Below are positions 23,535 through 31,721 of a DNA stretch of 32,573 nucleotides, in pieces. The stretch comes from Frankiales bacterium (GTDB taxonomy: Bacteria > Actinomycetota > Actinomycetes > Mycobacteriales > SCTD01). How positions within the stretch are numbered: position 1 is the stretch's first letter; every line of letters starts with the position of its first letter. The notes beneath the pieces are model-generated. The model was not told the origin of the DNA. It did no database searches and was given only the letters and a program-made list of their open reading frames with translations. The stretch is taken from the NCBI GenBank assembly GCA_025465465.1, contig JAODND010000067.1, positions 1 through 32,573 of the forward strand. The letters are read 5' to 3'. The position numbers and the translations under genes are program-made.

Positions 23535-24426
23535 CGCGCCAGCCTAGGCCTTGCCGCACCGCTCCCAGCGTGCGCGCCACGTCGGTGACGAGGTGGAACC
23601 GCACATCACGGTGGGACAGGCCGTTGCCGCGGCGCGCGGCCAGCTCGCCCTCGAGCCAGCTGAGGGCGACCCGCGCGCCGCCGGCGCGGCGTCGGCGCAG
23701 GACCTCCTCGTCGAGCAGCCAGTCACTGCGGCCCTGCAGGTAGGCCCGTCGCAGCAGCCACCGCCTCGACGTCCGCTCGGCGGGGAGGTCGTGCGTGACC
23801 GTCGCGGCCGGCTGCCACACCACGCGACCGCCGGCCCGCTGCAGCTCGCGGACCACATGGACGTCGTCCGCCACGAGCTGGACCCCCGGCCGCGGGCCGA
23901 GTCGCGGGTCGAAGCCGCCGACGGCTCGCAGCGCCTCGGTCCGGAAGACGGCGTTGGCGGTGAGGAGGTACTCGCCGGCGACCAGGTCACGCAGTGCGCC
24001 GCCCAGGTCGTGCGCACTCACGTAGCCACCGATGCCCGCGTCCCGGAACCACGGCGGCCGCGGCGCCAGCGGGTCGAGCTCGACAGGGCCACCGGCGGCG
24101 ACCACGCCGGGCCGCATCGCCGCGGTGAGGGCGGCCAGCCAGCCCGGGTGCGGGACCACGTCGTCGTCGAGGAAGGCGAGCAGGTCCGTGCGGGCCACTG
24201 CCACCGCGAGGTTGCGGGCGAAGGCGCTGCCCGGCTGCGACTCGACGAGGTAGCGGACCGGCAGTGGCGCGGCCGCCACCACGTCCTGCACCGGCCGGTC
24301 CGGGGCGTTGTCCACCACGACGACGTCGGCCGCGGCACCGGCGAGCGCAGCGGGCAAGGCCGCGAGGAGGCGACCCAGGCTGTCGGCGCGGCGCGCCGTC
24401 GGGATCGCGACCGTCACTCGGCCCAT
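23512..24426 (-). CDS. GT2 family glycosyltransferase
   Basis: 304-residue GT-A enzyme. It has VTVAIPTARRADSLGRL, VVVDNAPDRPVQ in place of the usual DDGS motif, and metal site FLDDDVVPHPGW. VADDVHVVRELQRAGG is the later acidic motif and TVTHDLPAERTS follows. ATG 24426 has a poor -10 (TAGGGC) eight bases upstream and no strong Shine-Dalgarno. It is first of eight minus-strand genes that include the Wzz-like and ligase-like genes, and it is divergent from another GT2 gene at 24451. Confidence 0.88.
   Translation of the reverse strand: MGRVTVAIPTARRADSLGRLLAALPAALAGAAADVVVVDNAPDRPVQDVVAAAPLPVRYLVESQPGSAFARNLAVAVARTDLLAFLDDDVVPHPGWLAALTAAMRPGVVAAGGPVELDPLAPRPPWFRDAGIGGYVSAHDLGGALRDLVAGEYLLTANAVFRTEALRAVGGFDPRLGPRPGVQLVADDVHVVRELQRAGGRVVWQPAATVTHDLPAERTSRRWLLRRAYLQGRSDWLLDEEVLRRRRAGGARVALSWLEGELAARRGNGLSHRDVRFHLVTDVARTLGAVRQGLGWRGGRAPTD
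23541..23546 (-). promoter_or_regulatory. Internal leaderless promoter (-10) for the Wzz-like gene
   Basis: The minus strand reads TAGGCT within the end of the upstream GT2 gene, then six bases, then GTG 23534. No Shine-Dalgarno is present. It would start a transcript for the Wzz-like, ligase/polymerase and following glycosyltransferase genes. Confidence 0.45.
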
Positions 24427-24434
24427 GTGGACAA

Positions 24435-24444
24435 GCCCTACCCT
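24435..24444. promoter_or_regulatory. Divergent -10 boxes sharing a TA step
   Basis: On the plus strand TACCCT (24439-24444) is followed by six bases and GTG 24451. On the minus strand TAGGGC (24440 to 24435), which lacks the final T, precedes ATG 24426 by eight bases. Both use TA at 24439-24440. The plus box is a good leaderless promoter; the minus box is weak. Confidence 0.45.
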
Positions 24445-24450
24445 CGAAAC

Positions 24451-25275
24451 GTGCCTGACGTGAGCGTCATCGTGCCTGCGCGCGACGCCGCCACGACGCT
24501 ACCCGCGCTGCTCGATGCGCTCGCCGCCCAGTCGCACCCCGCGGTCGAGGTCGTGGTCGTGGACGACTCCTCGACCGACGGCACCCGCGACCTGCTCGCC
24601 CGGCACCCGCTGCGGCCGCGTGTTCTGACGTCCGACGGCTCCGGGTCCTACGCCGCGCGCAACCTGGGGCTCGCGGCCGCGGCCGGGGAGGTCGTCGCGT
24701 TCACGGACGCCGACTGCTGTCCTTCGGTGGACTGGATTGCGGTGGCCGTGGCGCAGCTTGGCCACCGCGAGGTGCTCGCCGGGCGCGTCCGACAGCGCTG
24801 GCGCGCCGACGCCGGCGCGGTCGAGCGCTACGACCGGGCCACCTACCTCGATCAGAGCGAGCTCTCGCGGCAGGGGTACGCCGCGACGGCCAACCTCATC
24901 ACCCGCGCGACCCTGCTGCGGGAGCTGGGCGGCTTCGACGGCTCGCTCCGCTCGAGCGGCGACCGGGAGCTCGGGCGGCGCCTCGCCGCGGCAGGCGTCC
25001 CGGTCCGCTACTGCGCGGACGCGCTGGTCGACCACGAGCCCCGCACCAGCGCTCGTCAGCTCTGGCATCTCAACCGACGGCTGGGCCGTGGCTGGCGCGA
25101 CCTGCACCGCCGTGGCGGCGCACCGCCGTGGTGGCACGAGCCGGCGCTCCGCGTCCCGCTCGGTCACGTCGTCGAGCTCGTCGAGCGCGACGGACCGCCA
25201 CTGCGCAGGCGCGTCCTGCTCCCCGCCCATGCGGTGGCGCTGGCCGGCCGCTGGACAGGTCGGCTGCTGGGGTGA
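24451..25275 (+). CDS. GT2 family glycosyltransferase
   Basis: 274-residue GT-A enzyme: VSVIVPARDAATTLPALL, VVVDDSSTDGTRDLL, and metal site AFTDADCCPSVDW. SSGDRELGRRLAAAG gives the later acidic motif and VDHEPRTSARQLW follows. The frame is open back to 23551, but everything before 24451 is a shadow of the opposite gene. GTG 24451 fits both the start of the GT-A fold and a leaderless promoter. It is a one-gene unit; 13 bases separate its stop from that of the convergent glycosidase gene, leaving little room for a terminator. Confidence 0.88.
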   Translation: MPDVSVIVPARDAATTLPALLDALAAQSHPAVEVVVVDDSSTDGTRDLLARHPLRPRVLTSDGSGSYAARNLGLAAAAGEVVAFTDADCCPSVDWIAVAVAQLGHREVLAGRVRQRWRADAGAVERYDRATYLDQSELSRQGYAATANLITRATLLRELGGFDGSLRSSGDRELGRRLAAAGVPVRYCADALVDHEPRTSARQLWHLNRRLGRGWRDLHRRGGAPPWWHEPALRVPLGHVVELVERDGPPLRRRVLLPAHAVALAGRWTGRLLG

Positions 25276-25288
25276 GCGGGTGCTCCGT

Positions 25289-26380
25289 TCAGAGGCTGAC
25301 GCGGCCGAACGCCGAGCACTGTGCCAGCGACGTGCTTCCGGGCGCCGCCCAGTGCTGCGCGATGACGCACTCTGCGGCCTTGCCCTTGGGGGAGAAGCCG
25401 GTGTCGCCCGGGCCTGACTGATAGGCCGACCAGCGCCAGAACGAGATGCCGTCGAACGACGGGTCAGGGAGCACGACATCGAGCATGGCCCGATAGAGGT
25501 TGACCTGCAGCGTCTCGTCCGGCGTCCCGCTCGGAACCTGGTCAGGGTGCGTCGCCGCGCCAGGGCCCGAGCCGTAGCCGATCTCGGCGATCTGCAGCGG
25601 CCGGCCGACGTAGGCGGCGATCCTGCGCAGGTAGGGCAGCTGCGTGGTCTTCCAGTTGTTGACGATCTCGTCGTAGCCGGGGCTCGCCTGGCTCGACAGC
25701 GACATGTACGGAGAGACGCCCGGCAGGTCGACGTACTTCCACCACTTGATGCGGTCGACCGTTGCGTAGATGGCGAAGTAGGTGATCGGGCCCTTGAAGT
25801 GCTGCTTGGCGTCGCTGATCGTGTGCTGCCACTGCGACACCTCGTTCTCGAGCGACATCATCTCGCTGCCGATGCCGAAGATCTCGACGTGGTGCTGCGT
25901 CGCAAGGTCCGCGTAGTGGTTGGTCATCGCGCGGTAGGAGTCGAAGAAGGCGCTGCGGTCGGTCGGGTGGATCGCTCCGCGCCAGTAGAACGGGCCGACT
26001 CCGAGCCCGACCCAGATCGTCGGGATCAGCTGAACGGCCAGACCCGTGCTGTGGGCCCGGTCGATGACCTGGCCGAGCACCGCGTCGGGTTCGGTGAGTG
26101 CGCCCGTCTTCTGCTGATTCGCCGTGGCGCTGGCGACGTAGCGATAGACGTAGATCGTCACGGTGTTGAAGCCGTCGTCCTTGATCCGCGCCAGGTCCGG
26201 GACCGACAGGGCGGCGAACTGGCGCTCCTCCGTCAAGGTGATCGCGTGGACGGGTTGCCCGTGCACGCGGAACGGGACGAAGGCCGCGGCCGCGGCCGCC
26301 GAGTGCGGAGCGAACGCGAGCACGCTGAGCGTGGCCAGCGCCGCGACGGGACCAGCGAGCCGGCGCAGGGGCAGGCGCAC
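25289..26380 (-). CDS. Secreted glycoside hydrolase, GH113-like
   Basis: 363-residue exported protein. The signal peptide is RLPLRR, a hydrophobic core to about residue 24, then HSAAAAA with a likely cleavage near 28-32. The rest is a beta/alpha barrel resembling family GH113 beta-mannanases: IKDDGFNTVTIYVY (67-80), FYWRGAIHPTDRSAFF (131-146), FGIGSEM with candidate acid/base E173, and IAEIGYGSGPGAA with candidate nucleophile E266. It would cut a mannan-like or other glycan outside the cell, possibly the locus product. GTG 26380 is preferred because AAGGG lies seven bases upstream; a start at 26437 would put a non-signal leader first. Confidence 0.8.
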   Translation of the reverse strand: MRLPLRRLAGPVAALATLSVLAFAPHSAAAAAAFVPFRVHGQPVHAITLTEERQFAALSVPDLARIKDDGFNTVTIYVYRYVASATANQQKTGALTEPDAVLGQVIDRAHSTGLAVQLIPTIWVGLGVGPFYWRGAIHPTDRSAFFDSYRAMTNHYADLATQHHVEIFGIGSEMMSLENEVSQWQHTISDAKQHFKGPITYFAIYATVDRIKWWKYVDLPGVSPYMSLSSQASPGYDEIVNNWKTTQLPYLRRIAAYVGRPLQIAEIGYGSGPGAATHPDQVPSGTPDETLQVNLYRAMLDVVLPDPSFDGISFWRWSAYQSGPGDTGFSPKGKAAECVIAQHWAAPGSTSLAQCSAFGRVSL

Positions 26381-26416
26381 GTCGGGTCCCTTCGGGTCGA
26401 ATTGCGGGGGTTCACG

Positions 26417-26422
26417 ACTGTA
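26417..26422 (-). promoter_or_regulatory. Candidate -10 box of the GH113-like gene
   Basis: The minus strand reads TACAGT here. Transcription would start near 26410, giving a leader of about 30 bases that contains the AAGGG ribosome site before GTG 26380. No convincing -35 box is seen. Confidence 0.35.
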
Positions 26423-26449
26423 ACGAGCCGACCTCACCGGCGATGCGGC

Positions 26450-26467
26450 CTGGCCCCTTGGGGCTAG
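26450..26467. repeat. Near-perfect 18-base palindrome in a divergent intergenic region
   Basis: The core GCCCC-TT-GGGGC (26453-26464) is perfect and the outer three pairs match except one. It lies between the GH113-like gene and the REC-GGDEF gene in the 171-base divergent region and could be a regulator site for either. A candidate plus-strand -10, TACCGT, follows at 26504-26509. Confidence 0.35.
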
Positions 26468-26551
26468 TCACAACTGCTCAGGTCCGGCGCGCACTTGCGC
26501 GTCTACCGTCGCCAGCAGCTGCACATCCACCTGCACGGAAAGGGAGGGTTC

Positions 26552-27439
26552 ATGGCCGTTCGCGACGAGGCCACCGGTCGGATCCTCCTGGTCGAGGACG
26601 ATGCCGTGGCTCGCCGTCAGCTCGCCTCCATGCTGCGAGGCCTCGGACACGTGGTCGCTGAGGCCTCCGACCGTGCTGAGGCCCTGGACTGGATGCGCAC
26701 CTGGCCGCCCGACGTGGTGCTGCTCACCCGTGTCCTTCCCGACGGCAACGGCATGACGCTGCTCGGTCAGCTCAAGGCGGACACCCTCACCCGCGACGTG
26801 CCCGTCGTCATGGTGACCGCGGCGCCTGAGCGGGAGTTCGTGGTCGAAGCCCTCCGCGCCGGTGCCCACGACTACCTCACCAAGCCGTTCCTGGCCGAGG
26901 AGGTGCTCGCCCGCACCCAAGCCGCCCTGCGTACCAAGGCCCTGGTCGATGAGCTGCAGGTGCTGGCCGCGCAGGACCCGCTGACCGGGCTGCGCAACCG
27001 GCGCGGCTGCACCGACCAGCTGCGCACCTGGCGGGCCCACTGCACGCGCCACAAGGTCCCGCTGACCGTCGCGCTGCTCGACCTCAACGACTTCAAGCGG
27101 GTCAACGACGAGCACTCGCACGCTGAGGGCGACCGGGTGCTCCGGGCCGTCGCGGAGCAGCTGCAGGCATGCGTGCGCGCAGAGGACGTCGTCGGTCGGT
27201 GGGGCGGCGACGAGTTCCTCGTCATCCTGCCGCGGGCGGATGTCGGGACGGCCGTGGCGCTCCTCGAGCGCGTCAACGCCCGGCTGTCGGCGCAGCGGCT
27301 GCTGCCCAACCGCCCCGTCACGCTGCGCGGCGGCATCGCGATGGCCCCTCCCGGCGACCTTGAGGACGACGAGCACCTGCTCGGTCGGGCCGCGGTGGCA
27401 CTGCTCCAGCAGCGCGGCGTCGTGCGGCTGCCGGCATAG
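26552..27439 (+). CDS. Diguanylate cyclase with degenerate receiver domain (REC-GGDEF)
   Basis: 295-residue PleD-like protein that would make cyclic di-GMP from two GTP. The receiver domain (about 9-125) keeps the acidic pair (EDD 15-17), T89 and K111, but the phospho-accepting aspartate is replaced by threonine: DVVLLTRVLPDG, T59. The GGDEF domain (about 135-292) looks active: DPLTGLRNRRG at its start, GGDEF at 218-222, and an inhibitory-site RXXD (RAED, 209-212) five residues before it. ATG 26552 follows an AGGGAGG ribosome site; an open frame from 26495 is less likely. With no phosphorylation site the receiver is probably controlled by ligand or protein contact. It sits between polysaccharide and Tad pilus genes. 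Confidence 0.92.
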   Translation: MAVRDEATGRILLVEDDAVARRQLASMLRGLGHVVAEASDRAEALDWMRTWPPDVVLLTRVLPDGNGMTLLGQLKADTLTRDVPVVMVTAAPEREFVVEALRAGAHDYLTKPFLAEEVLARTQAALRTKALVDELQVLAAQDPLTGLRNRRGCTDQLRTWRAHCTRHKVPLTVALLDLNDFKRVNDEHSHAEGDRVLRAVAEQLQACVRAEDVVGRWGGDEFLVILPRADVGTAVALLERVNARLSAQRLLPNRPVTLRGGIAMAPPGDLEDDEHLLGRAAVALLQQRGVVRLPA

Positions 27440-27461
27440 CCCACGTCGGGCGCTTGCAATT

Positions 27462-27477
27462 GTTACTAGCGGGTAGC
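27462..27477. promoter_or_regulatory. Imperfect inverted repeat upstream of the acyl-CoA dehydrogenase gene
   Basis: GTTACT-AGCG-GGTAGC is a partial dyad (4 of 6 pairs) lying 59 bases before the dehydrogenase start, next to a TTGCAA (27454-27459) that could be a -35. Sites of this size and place often bind TetR- or GntR-type fatty-acid regulators, but no regulator gene is present here and the match is weak. Confidence 0.25.
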
Positions 27478-27535
27478 ACCATGAATGTTACCGGCGAGTA
27501 CACGCCTCGACCCCGCTTCAAGGAGCAACGCGGCC

Positions 27536-29380
27536 ATGGGCCATTACAAGAGCAACCTGCGTGACATCGAGTTCAACCTCTTCGAGGTCTTCGGGTCCGA
27601 CGAGGCCTTGGGCCAGGGCCCGTTCACGAACCTCGACAAGGACTCGGCACGCGACATCCTCAAGGAGGTCGCGCGGCTCGCAGAGAACGACCTCGCCGCG
27701 TCCTTTGCCGAGGGTGACCGCCACCCGCCCGTCTTCGACAAGGAGACGGGCGCGGTCACGCTGCCGGCGAGCTTCATCAAGAGCTACCAGACCTACCACG
27801 AGGGCGGCTGGGACAAGTTCCCGCTCAAGGAGGCGCTCGGGGGCGTCGGCGCCCCGCCGAGCCTGATCTGGGCGGTGTCGGAGCTGATCTTGGGTGCCAA
27901 CCCCGCCATCTACATGTACTCCTCAGGTCCGGCCTTCGCGCAGATCCTGCACGACAACGGGACGGCTGAGCAGAAGCGCTTCGCCGAGCTCGCGATCGAG
28001 CGCGGGTGGGGCGCCACCATGGTCCTCACCGAGCCCGACGCCGGCTCCGACGTCGGCGCGGGCCGGGCGACCGCGCACCAGCAGCCTGACGGCACCTGGC
28101 ACATCGAGGGCGTGAAGCGCTTCATCACGTCGGCCGAGTGGGACTGGCCCGAGAACATCTTCCACCTCGTGCTGGCCAGGCCGGTGGGCGTCGAGGGTCA
28201 CGGCGGCCCGGGCACCAAGGGCCTGTCGCTGTTCCTCGTCCCGAAGTTCCACGTCGATGTCGAGACCGGTGAGCTCGGCGAGCGCAACGGCGTCTACGTC
28301 ACGAACCTCGAGCACAAGATGGGCCTGAAGGTCTCCACCACCTGCGAGGTCACGTTCGGCGAGAAGGCCCCGGCCGTCGGCACGCTGGTCGGCGACGTGC
28401 ACAACGGCATCGCGCAGATGTTCCAGGTCATCGAGTACGCCCGCATGATGGTCGGCACCAAGGCCATCGCGACGCTGTCGACGGGATACCTCAACGCACT
28501 CGAGTACGCCAAGATCCGCGTGCAGGGGCCGGACCTCACGCAGATGACGGACAAGGCCGCGCCACGGGTGACGATCACGCACCACCCGGACGTGCGCCTC
28601 ATGCTGATGCGCCAGAAGGCCTGGGCCGAGGGCATGCGCGCGCTGGTGCTCTACACCGCGACCATCCAGGACCAGGTCGAGGTCAACCACGCCAACGGCG
28701 TGGAGGACACCATTCCGGCGCGCCTCAACGACCTGCTGCTGCCGATCGTCAAGGGCTACGGCTCGGAGAAGTCCTACGAGCTGCTCGCGACGTCGCTGCA
28801 GATCTTCGGCGGCTCCGGCTTCACCCAGGACTACCCGATCGAGCAGTACATCCGCGATGCCAAGATCGACACCCTGTACGAAGGCACGACGACGATCCAG
28901 GGGATGGACCTGTTCTTCCGCAAGATCGTGCGGGACCAGGGCCAGGCGCTCGGCAAGCTCGCCGCCGAGATCCAGGACTTCGCCAAGGGCGCCGATGGCA
29001 CGATCGGCGACGGTCTTGACCGTGAGCGCGAGCTGCTGGCGCAGGCACTCGAGGACGTGCAGGGCATCGTCGGGCACAGCGTCAACGAGTTGATGGCCTC
29101 CGTCGAGGACGCGACCAACGTCTACAAGGTCGGCCTCAACACCACACGCACGCTGATGGCCCTCGGTGACCTGGTCGTCGGCTGGCTGCTGTTGCGACAG
29201 GCCGCCGTCGCGATCGACAAGCTGCCCACCGCCTCGGGGCGTGACAAGAGCTTCTACGACGGCAAGGTCGCCGCCGCGAAGTGGTTTGCCGCCAACGTCT
29301 TCCCCGAGCTCACGTCCAAGCGCGCCATCGCCGAGGCCGTCGACAGCTCGCTCATGGAGATCGACGAAGCCGCGTTCTGA
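27536..29380 (+). CDS. fadE5: Acyl-CoA dehydrogenase, FadE5-like
   Basis: 614-residue flavoprotein that would oxidise acyl-CoA to trans-2-enoyl-CoA in beta-oxidation. The length and the N-terminus [19 protein letters not shown] match Mycobacterium tuberculosis FadE5, a large broad-specificity member with an added C-terminal domain. Visible motifs are [12 protein letters not shown] (163-174) for FAD and substrate binding, [14 protein letters not shown] (421-434), and [10 protein letters not shown] (447-456), with E449 the probable catalytic base. The C-terminal extension from about residue 480 is the ACDH C-terminal type. ATG 27536 has AAGGAG ten bases upstream. It looks like a core metabolic gene outside the glycan locus; its cofactor partner is not in this window. 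Confidence 0.95.
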   Translation: MGHYKSNLRDIEFNLFEVFGSDEALGQGPFTNLDKDSARDILKEVARLAENDLAASFAEGDRHPPVFDKETGAVTLPASFIKSYQTYHEGGWDKFPLKEALGGVGAPPSLIWAVSELILGANPAIYMYSSGPAFAQILHDNGTAEQKRFAELAIERGWGATMVLTEPDAGSDVGAGRATAHQQPDGTWHIEGVKRFITSAEWDWPENIFHLVLARPVGVEGHGGPGTKGLSLFLVPKFHVDVETGELGERNGVYVTNLEHKMGLKVSTTCEVTFGEKAPAVGTLVGDVHNGIAQMFQVIEYARMMVGTKAIATLSTGYLNALEYAKIRVQGPDLTQMTDKAAPRVTITHHPDVRLMLMRQKAWAEGMRALVLYTATIQDQVEVNHANGVEDTIPARLNDLLLPIVKGYGSEKSYELLATSLQIFGGSGFTQDYPIEQYIRDAKIDTLYEGTTTIQGMDLFFRKIVRDQGQALGKLAAEIQDFAKGADGTIGDGLDRERELLAQALEDVQGIVGHSVNELMASVEDATNVYKVGLNTTRTLMALGDLVVGWLLLRQAAVAIDKLPTASGRDKSFYDGKVAAAKWFAANVFPELTSKRAIAEAVDSSLMEIDEAAF

Positions 29381-29477
29381 GCCCCGTTCTCAGCCCGCAG
29401 CCGGCTTCCCGCTTTTGCGGCTCCTCACACCTCGCTGCCCGATTCGTCCGCTCCACGAATCCGTCACCCGGACGCCG

Positions 29478-29503
29478 GGATTGGTCTGGAAAACAACGGG
29501 AAT
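29478..29503 (+). promoter_or_regulatory. Possible stress sigma (SigB/SigF-like) promoter
   Basis: GGATT (29478-29482), 15 bases, GGGAAT (29498-29503) resembles the GGWWT-N15-17-GGGTAY shape of SigF/SigB-type promoters, with one mismatch in the -10. It would start around 29510 and give a leader of about 50 bases for the DUF6458-like gene. The remainder of 29381-29559 shows nothing else I can identify. Confidence 0.25.
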
Positions 29504-29559
29504 CACTCCTGTAGCCGCGGCAACCCCCACGCCGCACTTGTTCTCGAGGAGCACATCTC

Positions 29560-29784
29560 ATGGGTATCGGTGCCAGCGTCTTCCTGCTCGCCATCGGCGC
29601 GATCCTCGCCTTTGCCGTCGACTACAACCTCAACGGCGTCGACATCAACGTGATCGGCTGGATCCTGATGGCGGCCGGCGTCATCGGCCTGTTTGCGACC
29701 ACTCTGATCTTCGGTCGTCGGGACCGCGTCGTGACCACGGGGACCGCCCCGGTCGCCACCGAGGAGCGCGTCGTCCGCTACTGA
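29560..29784 (+). CDS. Small DUF6458-like membrane protein
   Basis: 74-residue protein with two predicted membrane helices (about 2-20 and 30-50) and a short charged cytoplasmic tail. MGIGASVFLLAIGAILAF, then GVDINVIGWILMAAGVIGL, is the pattern of the actinobacterial DUF6458 family, whose function is unknown. GAGGAG stands eight bases before ATG 29560. It is a single gene between the acyl-CoA dehydrogenase gene and a strong terminator. Confidence 0.87.
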   Translation: MGIGASVFLLAIGAILAFAVDYNLNGVDINVIGWILMAAGVIGLFATTLIFGRRDRVVTTGTAPVATEERVVRY

Positions 29785-29814
29785 CCCCGGAACTTCCCCG
29801 GAACTTCCCCGGAA
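29785..29814. repeat. Tandem 11-base direct repeat, 2.7 copies
   Basis: CCCCGGAACTT is present at 29785-29795 and 29796-29806, with CCCCGGAA at 29807-29814. Each junction also makes the palindrome GGAACTTCC. It starts one base after the stop codon of the DUF6458-like gene and abuts the terminator stem, so it lies in the 3' untranslated region. Confidence 0.7.
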
Positions 29815-29856
29815 ACGACGAAGGCCGCTGCCCTCCGGGGCGGCGGCCTTCGTCGT
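29815..29856. terminator. Strong bidirectional-looking terminator hairpin
   Basis: A 19-base stem (29815-29833 with 29838-29856) has one T-G wobble and the loop TCCG. The arms are ACGACGAAGGCCGCTGCCC and its partner. There is no thymine run on the plus side, as is common for actinobacterial terminators. It separates the convergent DUF6458-like gene and tadC, so it can serve both strands. Confidence 0.88.
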
Positions 29857-29863
29857 GCGTGCC

Positions 29864-30766
29864 TCAGAAGCGGAAGGCCTTCGAGATCGTCAGACCGGCC
29901 GGGCCGAGGATCACGACGAACAGCGCGGGCAGGATCCCGAAGATGAGCGGGAACAGCAGGCGCACCGGTGCCTTGGCCGCCCGTTCCCTCGCTCGCTGCC
30001 GGCGCTTGGCGCGGATCTCCGTGGCCTGGGTCTTGAGCACCTCACCGACCGCGATGCCCAGAGCATCGGCCTGCAGCATCGACAGGATGAACGTCGACAG
30101 CTCGGGGCAGTCGTTGCGCTCCCGAAGGTTCTGCAGCGCCTCCCGGCGGGAGAAGCCGAGCTGCACCTCGTTGAGGAAGCGGTTGAACTCCTCGCCCAGT
30201 GGGCCCTTGAGCCGCTCGGTGACGACGGCCACGGCCTGCTCGAGGCCGACGCCGGCCTGCACCGTGATGGCCATCAGGTCCAGCGCCTCGGGAAGCGTGC
30301 GACGCAGGGCGTTCTGCCGCTGGTCGGCGCGCTGACCGAGCACGATGTCCGGCGCCATGAAGCCCGCGACCAGACCGAAGACGACGAGGAACGCCTCGAG
30401 CCCCCGCGGTACGCTGGCGGCCGCGCCCGCACCTCCGAACAGCGCGGCACCCGCGACGAGACCGATCGCCTTTCCGGTGTAGACGATGCCTGGGGCCAGG
30501 GTCGTCTCGAGCCCGGCCAGCCGGATCTTCACCAGCAGGTTGGCGTGCCAGGTGCTCGGCGTCAGACGGCGGATCACCGACTCGGCGACCCCGCCACCCG
30601 CACCGAGCACGCGGGTGCCGAAGGAGTCGTCGAGCTTGGCACGGAAGGTGTCGAGCTCCTGCGCCTCCCCGGCCTCGTCCTGACCCTGCGGTGTGGCGGT
30701 GCGGAGGAGTCCGGCAGACAGCAGGGCAAGCCCGGCGATCGCGATCAGCGCGGCGAGGAGAGGCAT
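29864..30766 (-). CDS. tadC: Tad pilus assembly membrane protein TadC
   Basis: 300-residue T2SSF-domain protein, one of two inner-membrane platform proteins of the Tad (tight adherence) type IV pilus system. It has about four membrane helices: the N-terminal LLAALIAIAGLALLSAGLL, a pair near residues 100-140, and the final FPLIFGILPALFVVILGP. The cytoplasmic T2SSF domain includes LPEALDLMAITVQAGVGLEQA and FNRFLNEVQLGFSRREAL, in the usual order. ATG 30766 has GGAGG within the end of tadB, and the two genes are one base apart, so translation is coupled. It is the last tad gene on this strand before the terminator. Confidence 0.93.
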   Translation of the reverse strand: MPLLAALIAIAGLALLSAGLLRTATPQGQDEAGEAQELDTFRAKLDDSFGTRVLGAGGGVAESVIRRLTPSTWHANLLVKIRLAGLETTLAPGIVYTGKAIGLVAGAALFGGAGAAASVPRGLEAFLVVFGLVAGFMAPDIVLGQRADQRQNALRRTLPEALDLMAITVQAGVGLEQAVAVVTERLKGPLGEEFNRFLNEVQLGFSRREALQNLRERNDCPELSTFILSMLQADALGIAVGEVLKTQATEIRAKRRQRARERAAKAPVRLLFPLIFGILPALFVVILGPAGLTISKAFRF

Positions 30767-30767
30767 G

Positions 30768-31721
30768 TCAGACCTCCACGTCGACGATCTTGCGCATGGC
30801 GAGGCCCGAGCCGACCATCAGGACGGCAGCCATCGCGAGCATCAGCTGTCCGGCGGGCTGCGTGAACAGCGGCTCGATGTAGGACCGCGCCGCGAACGAC
30901 ATGAACACCAGCATGAGGACCGGCAGACCACCGAGGACGTACGCCGAGAGCTTGCCTTCGGCGGTGAGCGCCCGCAGCTCCCGGCGGACCTCCTCACGGG
31001 CGCGCATGAACGTCGCCAGGGTCCGCAGCATCTCCGACAACCGGCCCCCGACCTCCGACTGGATGCGGATGCCCTCGACCGTCCAGTCGAGGTCCTGGAT
31101 GTCGATGCGCCGAGCCATCGCGTCGAGGGCCTCGAGCAACGGGCGCCCGACCTCCGTCTCCGACAGCACCCGGTTGATCTCGCTTCCCATCGGCTCCGAT
31201 GCCGCCTCCCCGACCAGCTGCAGCCCGGTGAGCAGGGAGTGGCCGGCCTCCATCGAGGACGCGAGCAGGTCGAGGACATCGGGCAGCTGTGCCTCGAAGT
31301 CACGCCGCCAGGTAGTCGTACGGCGGGACAGGACAGCCGGCGGCACGAGCGCACCGACGACCGCCAGGACGATTGCCCAGAGCAGCCCCCCGACCAGACC
31401 GCCGAGCACCCCCGGGACGACGATGGCGCCCGCCCAGAGCAGGTAGTACTCCTCCGGTCGCAACGACACCCGGGCCCGTTCGAGGCGGACGAGCGTCGTC
31501 TCGCGAAACGGCGTGCCCTCGGTGCGGTTCTCGGCCCACTTGACCGACCTCTCGAAGGCCAGCGCCAGCGCCGCGGTCGGCTTCGTCTCCTGGGCCAGCG
31601 TCAGGTCGAGTGCGTCGGCGATGCGACGCCGGCGGACGGCCGCGGCCTGCGACAGGCCCCAGCCCACCAGACCGACACCTGCGAAGGCGGCCACGACAGC
31701 CGCAGGGACGATCGGGCTCAT
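30768..31721 (-). CDS. tadB: Tad pilus assembly membrane protein TadB
   Basis: 317-residue T2SSF-domain protein, the partner of TadC. It has an N-terminal helix (PAAVVAAFAGVGLVGWGL), two central helices around 95-130, the cytoplasmic block LPDVLDLLASSMEAGHSLLTG with GSEINRVLSETEVGRPLLEA, and two C-terminal helices. ATG 31721 overlaps the tadA stop as ATGA. The order tadA-tadB-tadC is that of actinobacterial Tad loci; the pilin and other tad genes are not in the window. Confidence 0.94.
   Translation of the reverse strand: MSPIVPAAVVAAFAGVGLVGWGLSQAAAVRRRRIADALDLTLAQETKPTAALALAFERSVKWAENRTEGTPFRETTLVRLERARVSLRPEEYYLLWAGAIVVPGVLGGLVGGLLWAIVLAVVGALVPPAVLSRRTTTWRRDFEAQLPDVLDLLASSMEAGHSLLTGLQLVGEAASEPMGSEINRVLSETEVGRPLLEALDAMARRIDIQDLDWTVEGIRIQSEVGGRLSEMLRTLATFMRAREEVRRELRALTAEGKLSAYVLGGLPVLMLVFMSFAARSYIEPLFTQPAGQLMLAMAAVLMVGSGLAMRKIVDVEV

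Noticed and set aside
27923..29077. A 384-codon minus-strand frame opposite the acyl-CoA dehydrogenase
   Set aside because: The plus-strand gene has family motifs across its full length; the antisense frame has none.
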